NCBI GenBank assembly: GCA_020161435.1
Contig: JAIUNV010000001.1
Coordinates: forward strand, 558,001 to 622,000
Origin: Bacteroidota bacterium
GTDB taxonomy: Bacteria > Bacteroidota > Bacteroidia > Chitinophagales > Chitinophagaceae
Reading direction: 5' to 3'
DNA length: 64,000 nucleotides
Shown: one piece after another, positions 16,572-23,276 of the stretch
Layout: every line of letters begins with the position of its first letter
Numbering within the stretch: the stretch's first letter is position 1
Notes under the pieces: model-generated
Seen by the model: the letters and a program-made list of their open reading frames with translations, nothing else
Told to the model about the DNA's origin: nothing
The model's database searches: none
Program-made: the position numbers and the translations under genes

Positions 16572-18611
16572 TTATGCTGGTTCTACCCAAGCCTCATTTT
16601 CTTTCAGCAAATCAATCAACTCATCTACAGCTACTTCGCTGTCTACATTGCGTTTCACTACTTCTTTGCCTTTGTACAAGGTAATCTTGCCGGGGCCGCT
16701 GCCTACATAGCCAAAATCGGCATCGGCCATTTCGCCGGGGCCATTTACAATGCAACCCATAATGGCAATTTTCACGCCTTTCAAATGGTTGGTACGGCTG
16801 CGAATTTTGGCGGTGGTTTCCTGCAAATCAAACAGCGTACGGCCACAGCTCGGGCAGCTGATGTATTCTGTTTTGCTGATGCGGGTACGGGTGGCCTGCA
16901 GTATACCAAAAGCCGTGTTGTTGATGAATTGTTCGGCCGTGGCATTGCTGAGATAATTGCGGCCGCTGGCATTCATGGCTGCAGCGTTTTGATAGCTGGC
17001 GCTACTCATGCCCAGGCATAGGCCATCACCAAAACCTTCAAGCAACAATGCTCCGGTTTCGGTAGCGTAGTGTATCAAATGTTCGTCGGCGGTTTGCCAG
17101 TTGCTGTCGGTAATAAGCACCACGGGGTTTTTAATGTCACGGGCCTGTAGTTCCATCATCATGCGGCGCACCGCCTGCATGGCGTTGCTGCGTTGGCTGC
17201 TCAGGCAAAGCACCACCGTAGGGTCGTTGGCCACTTCATCCAGGTAGGTAAAATCGTTTACCTCGGTATCATCGTTGAAGCAATCAATCATCACAAAATT
17301 CAGCTGGTCACTTTCCAGCTCAGCATCTACAAAACCGTGGATGTCGAAGATGGGGAAGACAGCCCCCTCATGTCTCCCGGTGGGGGAAGCAACGTGATTG
17401 GCAAACGTGGCCGGATACACAATCACTTTCAATGTGCCGGGCAGTGCAAAGGCTGGTATTTGATGGCCGGTAAAAATGTAATCGGCCGCCATATCGCCAA
17501 TGCTCCACTTATCAGTAATGGCATCGTAGGTATAGCCAATGCTAATGAGTGCTTCTGGCGTAATGTTGTCGAGCTTACTCAGGTCGGCAATCACCACGGG
17601 CACTTGCTTGCCACCAATATTGCCTACTTCAAATGTGGGGCGGCGTTTGTACTCGAAAGGGGAGTAGCGCAGTCCGGAAGTCTGCAAGTCCGGAAGTCCG
17701 CTTTCCGACTTTCCGTCTTTCGGACTTTCTGACTGATATCTCTTCACTAAGTCACGACACACCGGTATCTCAAACTCCGGATCTTCTGTCAACGACACCC
17801 GAATGGTATCGCCAATGCCATCTTCCAGCAGGGTGCCAATGCCAATGGCGCTTTTAATGCGACCGTCTTCGCCATCGCCGGCTTCGGTTACACCCAGGTG
17901 CAGCGGATAGCATTCGCCAAATTCTTCCTGCATGTGCTGTATCAGCAAGCGGTAGGCCTGCACCATTACCTGCGGGTTGCTGGCCTTCATGCTCAGCACA
18001 ATGTTGTGGTAGTCGAGGCTGCGGGCAATGCGCAAAAATTCCATGGCACTTTCCACCATACCAATCGGTGTATCGCCATAGCGGCTCATGATGCGGTCGC
18101 TCAGGCTGCCGTGGTTGGTGCCAATGCGCATGGCCGTGCCGTGCTCCTTGCATATTTCTATCAGTGGTGTAAACCGTTCGCGGATGCGTTCAATTTCTTC
18201 CAGGTATTCGGCATCGGTGTATTCAATCTGCTCAAACTTCTTCTTGTCTACATAGTTGCCTGGGTTCACCCGCACTTTTTCTACAATGCGGGCCGCAATT
18301 TCTGCGGCATTGGGGGTGAAATGGATATCAGCCACCAGCGGCGTGTTGTAGCCGCGTTTGCGCAGTTCGTCTTTGATGTTTTGCAGGTTTTCGGCTTCCT
18401 TTTTCGAAGGCGCCGTAATGCGGACCAGCTCGGCACCGGCTTCAATGCAGCGGATGGCCTGCGCTACCGTAGCTTCGGTATCCATGGTATCGGTGGTGGT
18501 CATGGTTTGCACCCGTATGGGGTGGCTATTGCCGAGTAGCAATCCGCCAATGTTTACTTCCCGGGTTTTCAGTCGTTGGTAGCTGGTGAGGCTTTCGGTA
18601 TATAGTTGCAT
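16572..18611 (-). CDS. ispG: 4-hydroxy-3-methylbut-2-enyl-diphosphate synthase IspG (large form)
   Basis: Converts MEcPP to HMBPP in the methylerythritol phosphate pathway of isoprenoid synthesis, using a 4Fe-4S cluster. The 679 residues start at ATG 18611 (MQLYTESL); upstream sequence is repeat DNA. The order is an N-terminal TIM barrel with LVRITAPSKKEAENL and VADIHFTPNAAEIAARIVEKVRVNPGNY, then the extra A* domain of the large bacterial/plant-type enzyme, and a C-terminal cluster domain with CPSCGRT and GCIVNGPGE. About residues 290-316 form a low-complexity stretch encoded by a GTC-type DNA repeat (17662-17742), in the linker after the barrel. The frame stays open across it. Confidence 0.95.
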   Translation of the reverse strand: MQLYTESLTSYQRLKTREVNIGGLLLGNSHPIRVQTMTTTDTMDTEATVAQAIRCIEAGAELVRITAPSKKEAENLQNIKDELRKRGYNTPLVADIHFTPNAAEIAARIVEKVRVNPGNYVDKKKFEQIEYTDAEYLEEIERIRERFTPLIEICKEHGTAMRIGTNHGSLSDRIMSRYGDTPIGMVESAMEFLRIARSLDYHNIVLSMKASNPQVMVQAYRLLIQHMQEEFGECYPLHLGVTEAGDGEDGRIKSAIGIGTLLEDGIGDTIRVSLTEDPEFEIPVCRDLVKRYQSESPKDGKSESGLPDLQTSGLRYSPFEYKRRPTFEVGNIGGKQVPVVIADLSKLDNITPEALISIGYTYDAITDKWSIGDMAADYIFTGHQIPAFALPGTLKVIVYPATFANHVASPTGRHEGAVFPIFDIHGFVDAELESDQLNFVMIDCFNDDTEVNDFTYLDEVANDPTVVLCLSSQRSNAMQAVRRMMMELQARDIKNPVVLITDSNWQTADEHLIHYATETGALLLEGFGDGLCLGMSSASYQNAAAMNASGRNYLSNATAEQFINNTAFGILQATRTRISKTEYISCPSCGRTLFDLQETTAKIRSRTNHLKGVKIAIMGCIVNGPGEMADADFGYVGSGPGKITLYKGKEVVKRNVDSEVAVDELIDLLKENEAWVEPA
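17662..17742. repeat. GTC/GAAAG repeat inserted in frame inside ispG
   Basis: AGTCCGGAAGTC occurs exactly at 17671-17682 and 17687-17698 (period 16), followed by CTTTCCGACTTTCCG-type words up to about 17734. Read on the minus strand this is a string of AGTC(C)GAAAG and GACGGAAAG words, like the intergenic repeat at 7498-7565. In IspG it encodes a Ser/Gly/Lys/Asp-rich stretch (QSESPKDGKSESGLPDLQTS). It is therefore a repeat-family member tolerated in a coding sequence. Confidence 0.75.
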
Positions 18612-18621
18612 GTGAAGTATT

Positions 18622-18664
18622 AGTGAATTGGTGAATAGGTCAATAAGTGAATTGGTGAATAGGT
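18622..18664. repeat. Exact 19-bp direct repeat upstream of ispG
   Basis: AGTGAATTGGTGAATAGGT at 18622-18640 and again at 18646-18664, period 24. It begins 11 bases upstream of the ispG start codon, so it lies in the 5' untranslated region or promoter. The doubled LFTNSLI seen if the frame is extended upstream comes from this repeat, not from a real protein. Confidence 0.8.
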
Positions 18665-18720
18665 GAGTGTGGGTTGTTGTTTTTTGGGGATTCAGCAGCT
18701 TCAAATAACTCAACTGTGTT

Positions 18721-18746
18721 GTGTCTCCCGATAGCTATCGGGACAC
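18721..18746. repeat. Perfect palindrome TCCCGATAGCTATCGGGA
   Basis: The 18-base core at 18726-18743 is its own reverse complement, and the outer bases GTGT and ACAC extend the stem with a small bulge. It is a near-identical sister of the element at 7658-7675. It stands in the divergent gap between ispG and hsdM. Confidence 0.75.
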
Positions 18747-19050
18747 TGCAGCTGCATTGCAGGTGGCATCTGCCTCCTGTGCGGCCTCTCGCCGGCGGGG
18801 CAAATGTCCGCTAATTTTCTTAATGGTTACATGGAATCACCATAACAAGGTTTTTAACCAGCGGTTTAATCTTAGTGCGGAAACTACATACTTTCCTCCA
18901 ATCAATGATGCTAAAGCAGTATTCATCGTAGGGTGCCAAGTTGCTTTGTAAACCCTGAAGCAAAAACTATAAATAGCTAAATATTTGGGAGGATAGTAAA
19001 ATCACCATCCGCTTCAATACATTAGCAGACCGATAAAAAGTACTACCCAA
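18747..19050. other. Gene-free divergent spacer between ispG and the restriction operon
   Basis: No credible gene. The first ~60 bases are GC-rich with small hairpins (ctgcagctgcattgcag, gccggcgg). The rest is AT-rich and should hold the hsdM promoter. An AATATTTG word near 18979-18986 differs from the Bacteroidota -7 box TAnnTTTG at the first base, so a promoter call there would be weak. No attachment-site-like direct repeats flanking the operon were found by eye. Confidence 0.5.
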
Positions 19051-20505
19051 ATGTTCGAACAAACCTTTAAAAATATTGACGATATATTGCACAAAGACGC
19101 TGGTTGCGGCAGTGAATTGGACTATGTGGAGCAAACCTCTTGGATTTTGTTCCTCAAATACTTGGACGACTTGGAGAAAGACCGTGCCACAGCAGCCGAA
19201 CTGACAGGCAAGACTTATACGCCTATCATTGATAAAGATTACCAATGGACAGTTTGGGCAATGCCGAAAGGCAAAGACGGAAAACTCGACCACCACAAAG
19301 CCCTGACGGGTGACGACCTCACTGACTTTGTAAACAACCAACTCTTTCCTTACCTCAAAAAGTTTAAGCTGAGTGCCGAAAGTGCCGATACCATTGAGTA
19401 CAAGATTGGCGAGATTTTCAGCGAACTGAAAAACCGCATACAAAGTGGCTACAACTTGCGTGAAGTGATTAACCGCATTGACGAATTGCGTTTCCGCACC
19501 CACGCAGAGAAGCACGAAATGAGCCACTTGTATGAAGACAAAATAAAAAATATGGGCAACGCAGGGCGAAACGGTGGCGAATATTACACACCCCGACCGC
19601 TCATTACAACTATTGTAAAAGTGGTTGCCCCAAAAATTGGCGACAAAATTTATGACGGTGCAGTAGGCAGTGCAGGCTTCCTTTGCGAAGCGTTTGACTA
19701 TTTGCGAAACAGTAAATCACTTTCTACCAAAGAAACCGAGATACTGCAAAAACGCACCTTTTACGGCAAAGAGAAAAAATCATTGGCGTATATCATTGGC
19801 ATTATGAATATGATTTTGCACGGTGTGGAAGCTCCCAACATTATACACACCAACACGCTTGCCGAAAACCTTGCCGACATACAAGAAAAAGACCGCTATG
19901 ATGTGGTGCTTGCCAATCCGCCTTTTGGTGGAAAGGAACGAGCCGAAGTGCAACAAAACTTCCCCATTAAAACAGGCGAAACCGCTTCCCTTTTTTTGCA
20001 GCACTTTATTAAAATACTGAAAGCAGGCGGCAAAGCAGGTGTGGTAATTAAAAACACTTTTTTGAGCAATACCGACAATGCCACGGTTGCCATACGCAAA
20101 ACCTTGTTGGAAAACTGCAACCTGCACACCGTGTTGGATTTGCCCGGTGGCACTTTTACCGGTGCAGGGGTAAAAACTGTTGTATTGTTTTTTGAAAAAG
20201 GTAAATCCACGCAAAAGGTTTGGTTTTACCAATTGAACCTTGACCGCAATTTAGGCAAAACCAACCCACTCAACGAAAACGACTTGGCAGAATTTGTTGA
20301 ACTGCAAAAGACCTTTGCCGATAGCGAAAACTCCTGGACGGTAAATTTAAAAGACATTGACCAAAGCACATTTGATTTAAGCGTAAAGAACCCGAACAAA
20401 AAAGAAGAAGTAACGCTACGCCAACCGCAAGTCATTTTGGAAGAAATGAAAGCATTGGATGAAGAAAGTGCCGAAATCCTTAACTCAATTTTGGAACTGA
20501 TATGA
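19051..20505 (+). CDS. hsdM: Type I restriction-modification DNA methyltransferase subunit HsdM
   Basis: A 484-residue N6-adenine methyltransferase subunit of a type I system. Helical N-terminal domain at about residues 3-160; the GEYYTPRPLI segment at 176-185 leads into the methylase domain. The SAM-binding motif I reads DGAVGSAGFL (202-211) rather than the common DPACGTGGFL. The catalytic motif IV is NPPFGG (289-294). It ends in the ATGA overlap with hsdS, so M and S are translated together. Sample composition (19441-19500) is 29/60 G+C, close to the host average. Confidence 0.95.
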   Translation: MFEQTFKNIDDILHKDAGCGSELDYVEQTSWILFLKYLDDLEKDRATAAELTGKTYTPIIDKDYQWTVWAMPKGKDGKLDHHKALTGDDLTDFVNNQLFPYLKKFKLSAESADTIEYKIGEIFSELKNRIQSGYNLREVINRIDELRFRTHAEKHEMSHLYEDKIKNMGNAGRNGGEYYTPRPLITTIVKVVAPKIGDKIYDGAVGSAGFLCEAFDYLRNSKSLSTKETEILQKRTFYGKEKKSLAYIIGIMNMILHGVEAPNIIHTNTLAENLADIQEKDRYDVVLANPPFGGKERAEVQQNFPIKTGETASLFLQHFIKILKAGGKAGVVIKNTFLSNTDNATVAIRKTLLENCNLHTVLDLPGGTFTGAGVKTVVLFFEKGKSTQKVWFYQLNLDRNLGKTNPLNENDLAEFVELQKTFADSENSWTVNLKDIDQSTFDLSVKNPNKKEEVTLRQPQVILEEMKALDEESAEILNSILELI

Positions 20506-21701
20506 AGCAAGGTTGGGAAATAAAGAAGTTGGGAGAAATTGGTAAGGTATCAATGTGTAAAAGAATATTTAAAGAAGATACTACACCTGAAGGAGATATC
20601 CCATTTTACAAAATTGGAACTTTCGGAAAAACACCTGATGCATTTATCAGCAAGGAACGATACAATGAGTTTCGTAGTAAATTCTCATTCCCCAAAAAAG
20701 GCGACATTCTTATCTCTGCATCAGGGACAATAGGTAGAAGAGTAAGATATGATGGACAGCCAGCGTATTTTCAAGACTCTAATATTGTCTGGATTGACAA
20801 CAATGAAAAACTTGTTCTAAATGATTACCTCTACCGCTTTTATGAAATATGTAATTGGGGAGCATCAAAAGGAGCAACAATTTCAAGACTTTACAATGAT
20901 AATCTTAAACAAATTGAAATTCCTTTTCCAAAATCAATTCAAGAACAACATCGCATTGTTTCCATATTAGATGAAGCCTTTGCCACCATAGAAAAGGCAA
21001 AAGCCAATGCCGAACAAAACCTCAAAAACGCCAAAGAACTTTTTGAAAGCTATTTAAAGGGGGTGTTTGAGAATAAAGGAGATAATTGGGCTGAAAAAAC
21101 TTTGAAGGAAGTTTGTGCAAAAATTACAGATGGAACTCATCAAACACCTAAATATTTTGATGATGGGATTATATTTCTTTCATCTAAAAATGTAACCAGT
21201 GGCAAAATAGATTGGGAAAACATCAAATACATTGATGCAAAGCAACATATTGAAATGCACAAACGAGTAGCTCCAAGAATTGGGGATATTCTATTAGCAA
21301 AAAATGGCACAACAGGTGTAGCGGCAATGGTTGATAGAGATGTTGTGTTTGATATTTATGTTAGTCTCGCTCATATCAGAGTTTTAGATGAAATTATTCC
21401 TGATTTTATGTTGTATTTCATAAATTCTCCTATCGCAAAAAAACAATTTAATAAGCGACTTAAAGGGTCAGGCGTTCCAAATCTACATTTAGAAGAAATT
21501 AGGGAAGTAATAATACCATTTCCCAAATCAAAAGAAGCCCAACAAACCATCGTCCGCCAATTAGATGCCCTGCGAGCCGAAACACAAAAGTTAGAAGCGG
21601 TGTATCAAAAGAAAATAGCTGATTTGGAAGAACTGAAAAAATCCATCTTGCAAAAGGCGTTTGCGGGAGAATTGAGAACTGAAAAAGCATTAGCGATATG
21701 A
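20502..21701 (+). CDS. hsdS: Type I restriction-modification specificity subunit HsdS
   Basis: 399 residues with the classic layout of two target-recognition domains, each followed by a conserved helical spacer: TRD1 about 1-145, spacer about 146-187 (QEQHRIVSILDEAFATIEKA), TRD2 about 190-335, spacer about 340-392 (IVRQLDALRAETQKLEAVY, then ELKKSILQKAFAGEL). It selects the bipartite DNA target for HsdM and HsdR. The start overlaps the hsdM stop and its end overlaps the next gene, both as ATGA. The first TRD is strongly AT-rich (20881-20940 is 14/60 G+C), as expected for a swapped specificity domain. Confidence 0.94.
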   Translation: MKQGWEIKKLGEIGKVSMCKRIFKEDTTPEGDIPFYKIGTFGKTPDAFISKERYNEFRSKFSFPKKGDILISASGTIGRRVRYDGQPAYFQDSNIVWIDNNEKLVLNDYLYRFYEICNWGASKGATISRLYNDNLKQIEIPFPKSIQEQHRIVSILDEAFATIEKAKANAEQNLKNAKELFESYLKGVFENKGDNWAEKTLKEVCAKITDGTHQTPKYFDDGIIFLSSKNVTSGKIDWENIKYIDAKQHIEMHKRVAPRIGDILLAKNGTTGVAAMVDRDVVFDIYVSLAHIRVLDEIIPDFMLYFINSPIAKKQFNKRLKGSGVPNLHLEEIREVIIPFPKSKEAQQTIVRQLDALRAETQKLEAVYQKKIADLEELKKSILQKAFAGELRTEKALAI

Positions 21702-22783
21702 GTAAAGATTTAACAAATTCCAGTATTGACAGAAAAAACATTCTGAATAATAATATTGCCATACAAGAAGTGTATGAGCAAGTGGGTTTTTATGGTATTA
21801 AACACGATGGTAAATACCGATTTACAAAGCAGCAAGTAGCCCAATATTATGAAGTTGATATTCGAACCATTGATCGGCTTTTAGAAAATCATAAGACTGA
21901 ATTAGAGCAAAGCGGTTATGAGTTATATACCGGACAAAAACTTAAATCATACAAAGAGCAAGTAGTTGATTTTGTGAAACTTGCAAAAGAAAAAGGGGAT
22001 GTTCACGACATTAATGTCGTGAACATCCTTCAACTCTCTGAAAATGAATTAGATAGCCTATCAAAATCCCCCCAATTATCCATTTTTACATACAAGGCGT
22101 TTTTGAATGTAGGCATGTTGCTAACTGGTTCTGAAAAAGCTCAAAAGCTTCGGTCCGCAATTTTAGATATTGTAATTGATGTGCTTAACAAAAAGTTAGG
22201 GGGTAAAACAAAGTACATCAACCAACGAGAAGAAGAATTTTTGCCAAGTGCAATTCGTGAGTATAACTATCGTCAAGAATTTACAAATGCCTTAGATTTT
22301 TACATAGTAGAAAACAAATTCAAGTATGGTCAATTAACCGATAAAATTTATAAAAGCATTTTTAAAGAGAATGCCAAAGAGTATAGACAGATTTTAAAAC
22401 TCAACTCAAAAGAAAGTGTAAGAAGCACCATGTATTCAGAAGTGTTGGACTTGATAGCAGGTTATGAAAATGGATATGCTAATTCACTTAAAACTGAATT
22501 TGAAAAATCAGGAAGAAAATTAAGTCTTTCTGAGGCTCATACATTATTTACTACTTATGAAAAACTGACTGAAGCTACATTGATTCCACTACGTGAAAAG
22601 GCACGAAGTCTAATGGCAAGCCGTGATTTGGCTTTCAGAGAGGCACTGCACGAAAAACTGAAAGACTACATCAATGAAGTAAGCACAGAGGATTATGATA
22701 AGTTTTTGGGCGAACGAAGTATGGATTTGGAAAAGAGACTGGAAGATAATAAAGATGTTTTCAAACGATTAAAAGACCGATAA
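21698..22783 (+). CDS. HTH protein of a Doc-linked family, candidate antitoxin/regulator
   Basis: 361 residues, overlapping the hsdS stop by ATGA and ending 2 bases before the doc start. Residues 41-66 (RFTKQQVAQYYEVDIRTIDRLLENHK) look like a helix-turn-helix. The middle (LSIFTYKAFLNVGMLLTGSEKAQKLRSAILDIVIDVLNKKLGGKTKYINQ, about 125-175) and the C-terminal helical half (KARSLMASRDLAFREALHEKLKDYI) match, from memory, a family of 'DNA-binding proteins' encoded next to Doc/Fic toxins. An antitoxin role is inferred from position only. The coding sequence contains a perfect 32-bp palindrome (21997-22028). Composition is very AT-rich (22321-22380: 16/60 G+C). Confidence 0.75.
   Translation: MSKDLTNSSIDRKNILNNNIAIQEVYEQVGFYGIKHDGKYRFTKQQVAQYYEVDIRTIDRLLENHKTELEQSGYELYTGQKLKSYKEQVVDFVKLAKEKGDVHDINVVNILQLSENELDSLSKSPQLSIFTYKAFLNVGMLLTGSEKAQKLRSAILDIVIDVLNKKLGGKTKYINQREEEFLPSAIREYNYRQEFTNALDFYIVENKFKYGQLTDKIYKSIFKENAKEYRQILKLNSKESVRSTMYSEVLDLIAGYENGYANSLKTEFEKSGRKLSLSEAHTLFTTYEKLTEATLIPLREKARSLMASRDLAFREALHEKLKDYINEVSTEDYDKFLGERSMDLEKRLEDNKDVFKRLKDR
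21997..22028. repeat. Perfect 32-bp palindrome inside the HTH gene
   Basis: GGATGTTCACGACATT (21997-22012) is followed at once, with no spacer, by its exact reverse complement (22013-22028). It lies within codons 100-111 of the HTH protein, between hsdS and doc. As DNA it could bind a dimeric regulator or extrude a cruciform; as RNA it could form a strong hairpin in the middle of the operon message. Confidence 0.95.
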
Positions 22784-22785
22784 AG

Positions 22786-23274
22786 ATGGAGTACAATTAT
22801 TTTACATCGGAGTACTCCATCAAAATTCACGACAAAATTATTGAAATTTCGGGTGGCATTGAGGGAGTAAAAGTTTATGGAAATTTAGATAGCCCACTTA
22901 CTCATATTCAAAACGATGACTACTATCCAACTTTTGAAAAAAAGCTAACGCATCTTGTTTTCTCATTCAATAAATTTCATGCCTTTAATGATGGGAACAA
23001 AAGAACATCCATAGCAATGGGGGCTTTCTTTTTAGAAGTAAATGGGCTTGATGTGTTTGTCGATAAATTTATTATTGAAATGGAGAATATTGCAGTAACC
23101 ATTGCCGATAATCTAATCGAAAAAGAATTATTGAAAGAAATAATAACATCAATTATTAATGACGAGGATTACAGCGAAGAATTGAAACTAAAAATTATCA
23201 ATGCGCTAAGCCAAGTAAAACCAGAAACCGAGCCATTAAACATAGGAGTTGAATTTTATAAAGATTTATTTTAA
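22786..23274 (+). CDS. doc: Death-on-curing (Doc/Fic-fold) toxin-like protein
   Basis: 162 residues with the Doc form of the Fic motif, HAFNDGNKR at residues 65-73. Known Doc of phage P1 phosphorylates elongation factor EF-Tu; other Fic-fold proteins AMPylate targets. No inhibitory (S/T)xxxE(G/N) helix is seen upstream of the motif, so inhibition would need a partner, most simply the preceding HTH protein. It is preceded by 2 bases and followed by 2 bases of spacing, locked between the HTH gene and hsdR. Very AT-rich (23101-23160: 12/60 G+C). Slightly longer than P1 Doc, with an acidic C-terminal extension of about 35 residues. Confidence 0.88.
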   Translation: MEYNYFTSEYSIKIHDKIIEISGGIEGVKVYGNLDSPLTHIQNDDYYPTFEKKLTHLVFSFNKFHAFNDGNKRTSIAMGAFFLEVNGLDVFVDKFIIEMENIAVTIADNLIEKELLKEIITSIINDEDYSEELKLKIINALSQVKPETEPLNIGVEFYKDLF

Positions 23275-23276
23275 TT

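Noticed and set aside
18721..18951. Short open frame in the ispG-hsdM gap
   Set aside because: It begins in the palindrome and reads through hairpin DNA; the SPDSYRD start is an artefact of the repeat.
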